From NCBI GenBank assembly GCA_030054735.1, contig JASGVX010000070.1, positions 1 to 57,473 of the forward strand: 57,473 bases of DNA. The letters run 5' to 3'. Numbering within the stretch: position 1 is the first letter of the stretch; each line of letters starts with the position of its first letter. The notes beneath the pieces are model-generated. The model did not search any database. It was not told the origin of the DNA and saw only the letters and a list, made by a program, of their open reading frames with translations. Made by a program: the position numbers and the translations under genes. Origin of the DNA: Methanobacteriota archaeon (GTDB lineage Archaea > Halobacteriota > Methanosarcinia > Methanosarcinales > Methanosarcinaceae). Shown here one piece after another: positions 28,026 to 36,380 of this stretch.

Positions 28026-29036
28026 TCAGTCGTCCACTTGTTTTATGTTCATATTAATTGATACTTCTGCGATATCAGCACTGTATTCGGCTACTCTTCT
28101 CAGGCTCTCAAGGATCATGCTGTGTTCGATACTTCCTTTTTCTTCGGGATCCCTTGATTCGAGGGTAAAGCCAAACTGGGAAACATCTTTGGCTTCGACC
28201 ACGATTTGGTTTATAGCCTCGAGGTCCTCTTCCTGCATGGAATCTATGGATCTCTCAAACGCTTTTATGGAGAGTTCAGCCATCTTGAAAATAGGATCAT
28301 CACTGCTGAGCCCGTACTCCATTTTGAGGACATTTCTGGCGATCCTTACTGCATGGTCTCCTACGCGCTCTATGCTCTTGGTAATGAGCCTGTACCCGAG
28401 ACATTCACGTGGGTGCCTGACCCCGATCTTTTCTGAGAGTTCGATATCTTCGATAGAAGCTTTGAGCTGGCGTACAGATAATAAGTAGAAGCGGTCTACA
28501 TCATCATCTCTCTGGACGACGTCCTCAGCGATCTCAACGTTGTGGTCCCGAAGGGCTGTCATGGAGTCTTCAAGCATTGAAAGAACGAGCCCATACATGT
28601 TTTTGATGACGCGGTTAAGTGGCAGGTCATTGTAGTTCAGGAGGCACTGGAAAACAAGTTCGTTCCTGGATTCCTCTACAAGCTCGAGGCCTATGAGTTT
28701 CTGGCGCACAGAGTCTTTTATAAACTTGCGGTCATAGGCGCTGAAACCTTTTTTGGTTGTCAGCTGGATTATATCATAACCTACAAGGTAATGAGAAATA
28801 AGGATCCTTAAATTGTTTTCCGCACTGTCGGAATGAATATAATCTATAGATGCCTTAAGAACAGAATGCTCTTTCGAAGCCGCGCTGGATGAAACGAGCA
28901 GAGTTTTGTTGGGCATGGGTGTGAGAGTAAGCGTGTCCCCTACCTCAAGCCCTATATCCCTAACCCATTTTATGGGGAGAGATACAATATAAGTAGAATT
29001 TCCGGTAAACTGGACTTTTCTTTTATCCTTGGTAAT
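28026..29036 (-). CDS. AbrB-PhoU transcriptional/phosphate-uptake regulator, probable ATT start
   Basis: From the first ATG (28916) the protein would have 296 residues, but the same frame continues upstream for 40 codons. That stretch reads 'KRKVQFTGNSTYIVSLPIKW', a SpoVT-AbrB swapped-hairpin DNA-binding domain. It begins 'ITKDK' at ATT 29036-29034, 7 nt after a perfect AGGAGG (29049-29044); no ATG, GTG or TTG lies in this frame upstream. I therefore call a start at ATT, giving 336 residues. The remainder (about 120-330) is a PhoU-like helical domain ('ITKSIERVGDHAVRIARNVL'). AbrB-PhoU fusions are common in archaea and thought to act in phosphate control. No phosphate transporter is nearby. 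Confidence 0.8.
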   Translation of the reverse strand: MTKDKRKVQFTGNSTYIVSLPIKWVRDIGLEVGDTLTLTPMPNKTLLVSSSAASKEHSVLKASIDYIHSDSAENNLRILISHYLVGYDIIQLTTKKGFSAYDRKFIKDSVRQKLIGLELVEESRNELVFQCLLNYNDLPLNRVIKNMYGLVLSMLEDSMTALRDHNVEIAEDVVQRDDDVDRFYLLSVRQLKASIEDIELSEKIGVRHPRECLGYRLITKSIERVGDHAVRIARNVLKMEYGLSSDDPIFKMAELSIKAFERSIDSMQEEDLEAINQIVVEAKDVSQFGFTLESRDPEEKGSIEHSMILESLRRVAEYSADIAEVSINMNIKQVDD

Positions 29037-29217
29037 AAAAAAGCCTCCTGAGGAGATAATAATGGATATTATAAGATCTATATAGACAATGTTGATTATA
29101 AAAGTATCCTAGAAATCAGTAGTTCCGATTTGATGTATTCCTGAGGACTATTCCTGATCATTTCTGATTTTTTTCCTAAGTATTTCACAGAAAACTCGTT
29201 CTTAGGGCTGTCTTAAG

Positions 29218-29245
29218 ACTCAAACCATTTCTACAATTGGATAAT
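29218..29245. repeat. 28-bp repeat shared with 37907-37934
   Basis: The two sites differ at one base (ACTCAAA[C/G]CATTTC then TACAATTGGATAAT). Here it ends 5 bp before the left end of a MITE-like element. GGGCTGTC lies just to the left at 29205-29212. A related GACAGCC word lies to the right of the other copy, so both may be remains of the same IS or MITE family. Confidence 0.55.
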
Positions 29246-29250
29246 GAGAT

Positions 29251-29528
29251 CCTACATTCGGCAGGTCGACATTTAATTTTTCATAATTTCTGTTGATGGC
29301 GATTTTGAAATAATACACAGTATTTGTACGTAACTTTTAGGTTTACATATGATCAATTAATAATATCTCATACTAAACTTTTATGAAAAAAAGATCCAGT
29401 ATTTATATATGTGGTGATAGTTGAACCACATGTTAACCAACTTTTAATCTCATTTCTACCCAGGAGATACCATAAAACGATATCAAGAAAAATGTTCTGA
29501 TTTTTAATGTCGACATGCCGAATGTAGG
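29251..29528 (+). mobile_element. MITE-like element, copy 1 (278 bp)
   Basis: The element is bounded by inverted ends: CCTACATTCGGCAGG at 29251 and its near-exact reverse complement ending at 29528. It has no coding capacity. The inner sequence (TACGTAACTTTTAGG, then ATGATCAATTA) is nearly identical in two other places: 29529-29744, directly abutting on the right, and 45365-45640 in opposite orientation. No transposase for it is in the window. Confidence 0.85.
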
Positions 29529-29744
29529 ATACATAGTATTTGTACGTAACTTTTAGGTTTACATATGATCAATTATTAATATCTCATACTAAATTTTTAT
29601 GAAAAAATGATCCAGTATTTATATATGTGGTGATAGTTAAGCCACATGTTAAGCAACTTTCAATCTCATTTCTATCCAGGGGATACCATAAAACGACATC
29701 AAGAAAAATGTTCTGATTTTAAATCTCGACCTGCCGGATGTAGG
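29529..29744 (+). mobile_element. MITE-like element, copy 2, lacking its left end
   Basis: This follows copy 1 without a gap and repeats its last ~215 bp at high identity, ending CTGCCGGATGTAGG. The left ~60 bp and left inverted end are missing. The arrangement suggests a tandem duplication or recombination between copies rather than two independent insertions. Confidence 0.8.
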
Positions 29745-29825
29745 TTAATCAAAAAACAAGAGGAAAAGGCATAGAGAATTTTACAGAAAATTAGAAATAC
29801 TGACACTTTTTTTGACAGTTATTTA

Positions 29826-29901
29826 GAAAAACGCACATGAAATTCTTCGAATAACAGGCACAAAGAAATGAAAGTACCTAGAAGCACTTTCATGCTAAAT
29901 A
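29826..29901 (+). repeat. 75-bp dispersed repeat, copy 2
   Basis: This copy is 76 bp because of one extra base in the central A-run. It lies 46 bp downstream of the enolase stop (enolase is on the minus strand), between that gene and the MITE cluster. Same orientation on the plus strand as the other copies. See copies at 364, 41130 and 57277. Confidence 0.85.
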
Positions 29902-29946
29902 AGTAATTTAAAGAAAAATGGCAAAAACTCAGATGTAAAAAAAGGG

Positions 29947-31233
29947 TTAGAGCTGCACATAATGTGCAACTTCACCCAGGTCTTCTTCTATTCTGAGAAG
30001 CTGGTTGTATTTTGCAGTCCTCTCGCCGCGTGCCGGAGCTCCGGTTTTTATCATTTCAGCCCCTATTGCAACTGCGAGGTCTGATATGGTGGTGTCTTCG
30101 GTTTCAGCAGAGCGGTGGCTTACGATTACGGTATAGCCGTTTCTGGAAGCCATGCTTGCGGCATCAAAGGCTTCAGATATTGAACCGATCTGGTTAACTT
30201 TGAGGAGAAGGGCATTTGCTGCTCCCATATCCACACCTCTTGAGAACCTTTCAATATTTGTGACAAACAGGTCATCACCTACGATGATCGTGTCCCAGAG
30301 TTCGTTGGTAAGGGCTTCAAAGTCTTCGAAGGCTTCCTCATGGAAGGGGTCTTCTATAGAAAGGATAGGATAGGAATTTACAAGTTCGACATAGTAATCA
30401 AGCAGTTCAGGGGCGGCCAGTTTCTTCCCATCAATATTATAGAATTCATCTTCATAGAACTCGCTTGCTGCGGCATCAAGACCAATTGTGACCTCAGACT
30501 CGTTATAGCCCGCTTCTTCAATTGCATAAACAAGAGCATCGAGTGCTTCTATGGACTCGCTCATTTTGGGGGCATATCCGCCTTCATAGCCCACATTCGT
30601 AGAACAGCGTCCATATTTTTTCTCAAGGAGCCTCCCTAAGGTATGATAGATCTCAGCCCCGATCTGAAGGGCTTCGTAGAAGGTCTCCGCACCTTTGGGC
30701 TGAATCATGAATTCCTGAATTGCAAGATCGTTTCCTGCGTGCGTGCCTCCGTTCAGTACATTCATTGTGGGTACTGGAAGAGTAAAAGCGTTAGAGCCAC
30801 CGAAATAGCGGTAAAGGGGCATGTTAAGAGAGTCAGCTGCGGCTTTTGCAACTGCCATGGATACGCCAAGAATCGAGTTTGCTCCAAGGTTCGATTTGTT
30901 TTCGGACCCATCGAGCTCGATCATAAGCTCATCGATTTTCCGCTGGTTTCGCACATCAAGCCCAAGCAGTTCCTTCTGGATGATGGTATTTACGTTCTTG
31001 ACCGCAGTCAGTACTCCTTTTCCTCCGAACCTGTTGAGATCGGCATCGCGCAGTTCAAGGGCTTCATTAGTACCCGTGGAAGCTCCTGAAGGGACACTTG
31101 ATCTGCCAAATCCCTTAGGTGTAAACACATCAACTTCAATTGTGGGATTTCCCCTTGAGTCCAGGATCTCCCGAGCATGTATTTTTTGTATCTTATATTC
31201 TCCAGAATCCTGCTGTAAACCGATATACGACAT
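29947..31233 (-). CDS. eno: enolase (phosphopyruvate hydratase)
   Basis: This cytoplasmic enzyme interconverts 2-phosphoglycerate and phosphoenolpyruvate in glycolysis and gluconeogenesis. I chose the second of two adjacent ATGs (31233), giving 428 residues, the normal length; GGGTGA lies 7 nt upstream. The 12-codon extension to 31269 is unlikely. Motifs include 'ILDSRGNPTIEVDV', 'GANSILGVSMAVAKA', the Mg ligand region 'SIEDPFHEEAFEDF', the signature LLLKVNQIGSISEA and 'SHRSAETEDTTISDLAV'. The gene stands alone. Its upstream region has a dyad that could be an operator. Confidence 0.97.
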   Translation of the reverse strand: MSYIGLQQDSGEYKIQKIHAREILDSRGNPTIEVDVFTPKGFGRSSVPSGASTGTNEALELRDADLNRFGGKGVLTAVKNVNTIIQKELLGLDVRNQRKIDELMIELDGSENKSNLGANSILGVSMAVAKAAADSLNMPLYRYFGGSNAFTLPVPTMNVLNGGTHAGNDLAIQEFMIQPKGAETFYEALQIGAEIYHTLGRLLEKKYGRCSTNVGYEGGYAPKMSESIEALDALVYAIEEAGYNESEVTIGLDAAASEFYEDEFYNIDGKKLAAPELLDYYVELVNSYPILSIEDPFHEEAFEDFEALTNELWDTIIVGDDLFVTNIERFSRGVDMGAANALLLKVNQIGSISEAFDAASMASRNGYTVIVSHRSAETEDTTISDLAVAIGAEMIKTGAPARGERTAKYNQLLRIEEDLGEVAHYVQL

Positions 31234-31302
31234 CATTTCACCCTTTCTAATCTCTGAATATCTATACATATATTCTGTTATTTGAACTTGACTTTTAGTT
31301 TG

Positions 31303-31333
31303 ATCTAAGCGTCATTTAATCTAAGCGTTAGAT
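31303..31333. promoter_or_regulatory. candidate operator upstream of enolase
   Basis: A perfect 15-bp dyad, ATCTAA-GCG-TTAGAT, lies at 31319-31333. A further half site with the same ATCTAAGCGT core lies at 31303-31312, 16 bp away. On the minus strand a TTTAAATA-like element (about 31341-31350) lies just upstream, so the dyad would sit at or near the transcription start. This position would suit a repressor. Inference only. Confidence 0.4.
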
Positions 31334-31833
31334 GTCCGAATGGTATTTAATTCTTTATCCGGTTCAATTGAATAAATTTATAGAGTTATGCCTGAACTTC
31401 TAAGAGGAGTTATTCCTTTTTTCACTCTAAAACCGGAGTTTCAAAGATATTGAAAAATAAAGGCTCTCGGCTACGATAATCCTAAGTCTAATAAAAAATT
31501 AAATAAGTTATGGGCCTCGCCTAAATCAAGTCTTGTTGTCGCCTAATATTGAATTGCTTTCTGAGGTCTCTATAATTATTTATGTGATTTGTTCCCTTCT
31601 TATAGAGAAGGTAAGCGTTTTACTGCGCTTTATTTTAGTTCTTATCCTTTAGACCCTACAATCATAAAAGTTTTCAATTTTCACTATAAGTACTATAACT
31701 AAATCAGCTTAATATATCTCTATTTTGTATTAAACTTTTTGGAATTACTTGCCAATATAATTAATTTTTTACTAGACTCTATAAAAAAGGTGCCTCTTGA
31801 TGTCGTTTTATATATCAAAGTATAAACTCCGGT

Positions 31834-31849
31834 AAAAGGTTTAAATACG
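31834..31849 (+). promoter_or_regulatory. archaeal BRE/box A promoter
   Basis: AAAAGGTTTAAATACG is a strong purine-rich BRE plus box A. It closely resembles the element in front of tRNA-Glu (AAAGGTTTATATT, about 41307). A transcript would start about 25 bp from the box centre, near 31869, directly before the long hairpin. Confidence 0.5.
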
Positions 31850-31868
31850 CTCAAAGTTGCTTATTCAT

Positions 31869-31980
31869 TTAGTGGAAATACTGAACTAGTGTCATGTCAG
31901 TCATCAAGGGTTATACGATTTTGAATCGTTGTAATCGATTATATGCGATATCTTAACACTGACGCAACACTAGCTTTCAG
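31869..31980 (+). ncRNA. candidate small structured RNA
   Basis: Directly after the promoter at 31834 the sequence can fold so that its ends pair. CTGAA plus CTAGTGT (31881-31892) pair with ACACTAG and TTCAG (31967-31980, 2-nt bulge), followed by a 3x3 internal loop and GTCAGT (31896-31901) with ACTGAC (31958-31963). The loop part contains further palindromes (ACGATTttgAATCGT, TAATCGATTA). No coding potential is seen. It could instead be a short inverted-repeat element. No known RNA family is recognised. Confidence 0.35.
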
Positions 31981-32729
31981 GAACTTTCATCCCTGTATCA
32001 GCTAAAACTATCTTCTTATTTCCGGAAAGTATATTTTCTGCGGAAGTATATTTTCTGCTTAAGAGATGTTTATTCCTGCAAACACCAGCTTTAAAGGTTT
32101 TGCTTAGAATTACAATATGGTGCTTTTTTTGTTAACTATCAGTCAAGCTTTGTAATCCCTTTTTATCAGTAATAAAGAAAGCTATAACTGCCCTATCAAA
32201 AATACCGCCAATGAGAAGTACTTTTTCACAGAACGCATCGTATATCTGTCTAAATTCTCCATATTAGATGCTTTTTTGGCTACTTTAAACACGTCCTCTT
32301 CAAGCTTTGAGCATATAGAAGGGGAGTCCCTGCTGCTCAACAGGCGGCGCCTGTTCTTCTGGTTCTCCTGAACCTTCACATCTGCTCGGGGCAATAGGAG
32401 TGTAGCCAATAGTCGCCCAGGGTTCTCTGCGTCTGAACCTTGAAGATTCAAATGCCGAAGATGATATTTATGTACTCGAGGTGCTGCCTGGGGCAGCTGG
32501 AAAATTGAGGGCTATATCTCCATTGCTACAAACCAGAAAGTAGATGTGAAAATTGAATAAAGACACAGGTAAGAATCTTAGGAGACGCAGGTCAGTATAT
32601 TAAAAACCGGGGGAGAGTCTGTAGTAAATTATTCTGGAATAGATTAGCCTGGAGTAGAAAACCTGAGTAGATTATAGTAGATTATAGCAGATGAAAGCCG
32701 AGAATACCAGGAAATAGACAGAAATCCAG

Positions 32730-32981
32730 AACAGGATTGAGGATGTAAAATTCACGAATTTAGCTGTGCAGCAGTACTCGCGTCCAGAGCATGACAAGCA
32801 ACTGATAAAAGGCAAGACCCGAGAAGAAGCCTGGAAACTTACAAACGAAGATCTTGCTGAAGCGCTTGGTGGGCTGCCTCCTGGGAAACTGGAGTGCTCG
32901 TTAGTGTCCAGGGAAACTATACACAGGGCGATTAATGATTAGCACAAAAAACAGGGACTTGAGCCTCTTGCAGAGCAGTAA
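32730..32981 (+). pseudogene. relic of an IscU/NifU-type Fe-S scaffold gene
   Basis: The plus strand reads 'NRIEDVKF', then 'FSCAAVLASRA' in another frame, then 'LIKGKTREEAWKLTNEDLAE' and 'ALGGLPPGKLECSLVS' back in the first frame. This is the order of the NifU N-terminal domain (DRIEDVKF, FGCGAA, LIKGKT, NEDVAEALGGLPP, CS). The first ~60 residues with the first cluster Cys are gone. Two compensating frameshifts are present, and an in-frame TAG (32939-32941) interrupts '...AIND*HKKQGLEPLAEQ' before the TAA. In Methanosarcina TAG can be read as pyrrolysine, but the other lesions show decay. Confidence 0.75.
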
Positions 32982-33217
32982 TGAAAAAAAATAAAGCAAA
33001 AAAACGTTATAATCTGGAGCTACGCTGTGGCAAATAAAATCTCATGCTCATATATTTCACTTTGTTCTTCACTGTGGAACGTGGGGTAGAGCATGTATGA
33101 CTTACAGAATTTTCTCCGAGGAATAACTCATGAAGCCGCTAAGCTTTTAGATTTAACGGGTAGTTCACTTTCCCAAAGTCTCTTTTCGCCTTTTGGATTC
33201 CTTTATCGTAAACTTGA

Positions 33218-33225
33218 TTATAAAA
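33218..33225 (+). promoter_or_regulatory. box A of the MptN-like gene
   Basis: TTATAAAA lies about 22-25 bp before ATG 33243, and no ribosome site is visible between them. This fits a leaderless or very short-leader transcript and supports that start over the longer frame from 33093. Confidence 0.45.
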
Positions 33226-33242
33226 ACACCAGATCATACCCT

Positions 33243-34223
33243 ATGAAAAAGATAGGGATTGCTATTACCGACCTGGAAGACTGGACAGCCCGGGCACTCA
33301 TCAGCGCAGCGAAGGAAAAAGGTTTTTCTCCTCTTGTTCTTGACCTCAGGAAGGCAGAAGTCAGGATAAGTTCAGGAATTTCTGAGCCAGCAGCTCATTT
33401 TAAAGCAGGGGAAAACCTGCTCTCGGACCTTGATGCACTCATTGTGAGGGATCTGGGTGCAGGGGCTTTTGAAGGGGTATCTTTCAGGTTTGATATCCTG
33501 AGGGAGCTCGAAGAAGAAGGAGTTGTTGTAATAAACTCTCCTGAAGCCATCCAGAATGCGGCAAACAAGTACCATGCTTCTTATCTCCTTGCAAAAGCCG
33601 GGCTTCCTCTACCAGAGACAATAGCTGTCCAGAGTTTGGATGCCGCCTTAAAGGTAATCTCAGGATTTGGGGATGCAGTAATAAAACCTGTTTTTGGATA
33701 TAAAGGGAAAGATATTGCAAGGATAAAGAACTGGGAAATCCAGTTTTCAGACCGAAAAACCGGGTCTGCGCCTGTAGAGGAAACTCTTGAAAAGATGCTC
33801 GAAGAAAAAGGGATGCTCTATATCCAGGAATTCATAGAAAACCCTGGGAAGGATATAAGGGCTTTTGTTGTAGGCGGCACTGCCATAGGTGCGATTTACA
33901 GAAAAGCTGCAGCTGGTTCCTGGGTGAACAACCTGAGCCAGGGAGGAAGTTCTGATAGGTGTGTGCTTACCGATGAGCAGAAAGAAATTGCCGAAAGAGC
34001 TTCACGTGCAATTGGCACGACATTTGCAGGCATTGATATTATAGAAGGCACGGAAGACCTGGATGAAAACAAAAATAAAAAAGTTAAAGGACAATACAAT
34101 GAAAACAGGAAGGGGCCCAGAATACTTGAGGTCAACGGAACCCCTTCAGGAAAAGGGATTTTTGATGCATGGGGTATTAATCCTGCCGGGTATATTATAG
34201 AATACATTCAAAATATTTTATAA
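33243..34223 (+). CDS. RimK-like ATP-grasp ligase, probable tetrahydromethanopterin:glutamate ligase
   Basis: The frame is open from 33093, but the protein family starts at '[10 protein letters not shown]' (ATG 33243), giving 326 residues. The ATP-grasp core shows '[20 protein letters not shown]', the lysines of '[13 protein letters not shown]', the acceptor side '[20 protein letters not shown]' and the metal motif [13 protein letters not shown] charged insert ([18 protein letters not shown]) precedes the last motif. In Methanosarcina the closest known role is MptN, which adds glutamate to tetrahydromethanopterin to give tetrahydrosarcinapterin. CofF (F420 tail) or another RimK-like ligase cannot be excluded. 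Confidence 0.72.
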   Translation: MKKIGIAITDLEDWTARALISAAKEKGFSPLVLDLRKAEVRISSGISEPAAHFKAGENLLSDLDALIVRDLGAGAFEGVSFRFDILRELEEEGVVVINSPEAIQNAANKYHASYLLAKAGLPLPETIAVQSLDAALKVISGFGDAVIKPVFGYKGKDIARIKNWEIQFSDRKTGSAPVEETLEKMLEEKGMLYIQEFIENPGKDIRAFVVGGTAIGAIYRKAAAGSWVNNLSQGGSSDRCVLTDEQKEIAERASRAIGTTFAGIDIIEGTEDLDENKNKKVKGQYNENRKGPRILEVNGTPSGKGIFDAWGINPAGYIIEYIQNIL

Positions 34224-34501
34224 CCAAATATAAATGTTGGTGAAATAATATAATATATCTTAAAAAAAGGTATAATAAAGGAATTAATAATCCATGATCT
34301 ATAAGACCTTTAAATTGCCAGATCTATAATAATATTAAAAGCATCTCATAGATCTGAAGCTCTCTAATAACAGGCAGTCTGAGGATAATCAATTCATGAA
34401 AACTTATTGAGATTTTGAGAGAGCTCTTAACCTCGGGCTGGAGAGGCTCTACAGAAAACATTTAAAATATAGGCTGCCTTTGAATAAGCCCGAGGAAAAA
34501 G

Positions 34502-34849
34502 ATGAGTGAATATAAACAGTGTATAGTTACACGTGAAGACCTGAAACTTTCTAAAGGCAAGTTTGCAGTACAGGTAGCTCACGCTGCAATTTCTGCGGCT
34601 GAATGGGCAAGCAAAAGCGACCTTGAGAAATGGAAGGAAGGGGGACAAAAAAAAGTTGTCCTGAAAGTTCCCACCCTTAAGGACCTTTATGAACTAAAGG
34701 AAAAAGCAAGAAGAGAAGGGCTTCCTACTGCCCTTATACAGGATGCAGGTCTAACGGAGATCCCTCCCGGCACAGTCACAGTTCTAGGGATCGGACCGGC
34801 AAAAGAAGAGGTTATAGATAAAGTTACACGGGACCTTAAACTTGTTTAA
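34502..34849 (+). CDS. pth2: peptidyl-tRNA hydrolase, archaeal/eukaryal type (Pth2)
   Basis: This 115-residue cytoplasmic enzyme frees tRNA from prematurely released peptidyl-tRNA. Length and sequence fit the Pth2 family: '[19 protein letters not shown]' (about 14-32), '[20 protein letters not shown]', '[19 protein letters not shown]' and the end '[15 protein letters not shown]'. The start ATG follows GAGGAAAAAG. It is a single gene, 88 bp or more from any obvious partner. Confidence 0.96.
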   Translation: MSEYKQCIVTREDLKLSKGKFAVQVAHAAISAAEWASKSDLEKWKEGGQKKVVLKVPTLKDLYELKEKARREGLPTALIQDAGLTEIPPGTVTVLGIGPAKEEVIDKVTRDLKLV

Positions 34850-34963
34850 CTGCCTGGATAAAAGTATTAAAAGACCCGTTTTAAATAACTAGAGGATGCC
34901 TGAAGAGATGTTTTCACTGCCAGATAAAAAATTCTGCCTCTTATTCTATTCGGGAGGGCATTC

Positions 34964-36196
34964 ATGAATAGCTCAGAGATTTCAGAAAAAGATATCGCCT
35001 CGATAATTGCTATCCTGTCTATATGCCTTTTACTGGTTATAATAATTGGTTTTATCTTTCCGGACTCTGTCGGCATTCTTACGAGCAAATTAATTAATTT
35101 TCTGGGGCTGGATTCTGGAGGCGAAAACTCAGAAAAGACATTCATACCTGATACGTCTTCTTTTACTTTCCCGGCAATACCTTCGTATCCCACTGAAAAA
35201 AGAGAACCTACTCCTATTTTGAGAACTCCACTGCAACCTGGCTTCTCTTTGAGCAGTAATTATCAGTCCTCAGAGCTTTTCCAGGGAGGGGTAGGTTATT
35301 TTAAAATAGGCATAAGAAATGATGGTAGAAACCCTATCTTTATTGACAGGTATGGAGTTTCGGTCAACGCCTCCGAGAATCTGATTTATTCCAGAGACTG
35401 TGGAGTTTTGCTATCCCCTGGTGAAGAAGAGAAACTTGGAATAATTGCAGTTCAGGTGCCCGAAGAAGAAAAAGCCAGATTTAGCGTTGTTCTCTGGCTT
35501 CTTGCCTCTACATCAGAGGGTAAATGGCATGAATACGACCCCTATTTCCTTAACGGGTTCACTGCAGATCTGAAGCAGATGCCAGAAATAAATTATCCTG
35601 AATACCGATACAACCCTGACAACTATTTTAAGAAAATAAATCTACTGGTGGAGCCAACCGATCCTGAAGTAAGAGCCAAAGCAGCCGAAACGGCCCGTGC
35701 ATATCCTGGAGCTTATAACATTTATCAGGTCTGCGCCCTCTTTGACATGGTAAAAGAGGAAATAAAATACGTAAGTGACCCCAGAGAGAATGACATATGG
35801 GAGCCTGCCAATCTAACTCTGCGGATAGGAGCAGGAGACTGTGAAGACCAGGCAATCCTTCTCTCATCCATGCTCGAAGCTGTGGGAGCTACGACCCGAG
35901 TCTATATCACAGACAAACACGCTTTTGCAGCTGTTTATCTGGGCAACGAAGATGCAAGTAAAGCTGCAGTTAAAGGAATTAGGGCTTATTACGGGGACGT
36001 TGATGTAAACTACCTGACTGATGAATACGGTTCCTGGCTCATGCTCGACCCGATTTCCGGCCTTTATGCAGGAGGAATTCCCGGAAGTACTGCTCAGATA
36101 AAAGAGAGGGGGTCAGATGGGAACAAAAGAGGCTGGACATTCGTAAATACAAGCCGGGTGAAAGTGATTGATATCAGTACCAGAGCGATTAAATAA
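34964..36196 (+). CDS. membrane-anchored transglutaminase-like protein
   Basis: This 410-residue protein has one N-terminal membrane helix (about 13-36) and a C-terminal transglutaminase/protease-like domain. The catalytic triad can be placed: Cys in 'GAGDCEDQAILLSSML', His in 'TDKHAFAAVYL' and Asp in 'GSWLMLDPISG'. Between lie a low-complexity Pro/Ser stretch and an Ig-like segment ('YFKIGIRNDGRNPIFIDRYG'). The start is preceded by GGGAGGG. It probably acts outside the cell on proteins of the envelope; whether it cuts or links is unknown. Confidence 0.8.
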   Translation: MNSSEISEKDIASIIAILSICLLLVIIIGFIFPDSVGILTSKLINFLGLDSGGENSEKTFIPDTSSFTFPAIPSYPTEKREPTPILRTPLQPGFSLSSNYQSSELFQGGVGYFKIGIRNDGRNPIFIDRYGVSVNASENLIYSRDCGVLLSPGEEEKLGIIAVQVPEEEKARFSVVLWLLASTSEGKWHEYDPYFLNGFTADLKQMPEINYPEYRYNPDNYFKKINLLVEPTDPEVRAKAAETARAYPGAYNIYQVCALFDMVKEEIKYVSDPRENDIWEPANLTLRIGAGDCEDQAILLSSMLEAVGATTRVYITDKHAFAAVYLGNEDASKAAVKGIRAYYGDVDVNYLTDEYGSWLMLDPISGLYAGGIPGSTAQIKERGSDGNKRGWTFVNTSRVKVIDISTRAIK

Positions 36197-36380
36197 ATTT
36201 CAACGCCAGAGAATTAATTAAGTTTAACATATTAAGTCTGGCAATATATGTGAAGAAATATTTTTCAGAAAGCTGTTGAAATTAACTATTGATTAACCCA
36301 TTTTACCTTTTTACTCAAAAATCCGGCTGTGAATTTTATCCGATTAATTATCCAGTTTATTAAAGGAGTGTTTGCAACTT

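Larger units (their letters stand above)
31334..32729. other. long non-coding stretch with decayed coding traces
   Basis: No intact gene is supported here apart from the small-RNA candidate at 31869-31980. A small hairpin CCTTCT...AGAAGG lies at 31594-31610. On the plus strand a stretch at about 32405-32470 reads 'GSLRLNLEDSNAEDDIYVLE' and then shifts frame to a C-terminus-like 'WGSWKIEGYISIATNQK' ending near 32560. This suggests an unrecognised broken gene. The 89-codon frame on the minus strand (32182-32451) is not convincing. Confidence 0.35.

Noticed and set aside
29251-29744. Possible CRISPR or tandem-repeat array
   Set aside because: The repeated units are over 200 bp with terminal inverted repeats and no spacers, so they are MITE copies.
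30821-31285. 154-codon plus-strand frame
   Set aside because: It is antisense to enolase, with Ser/Phe-rich composition typical of shadow frames.
32182-32451. 89-codon minus-strand frame in the non-coding region
   Set aside because: No motif, no ribosome site, and the plus strand of the same stretch shows traces of a different broken gene.
32939-32941. TAG as a pyrrolysine codon in a functional scaffold protein
   Set aside because: The same relic has two frameshifts and lacks its N terminus, so the TAG is best read as one more lesion.
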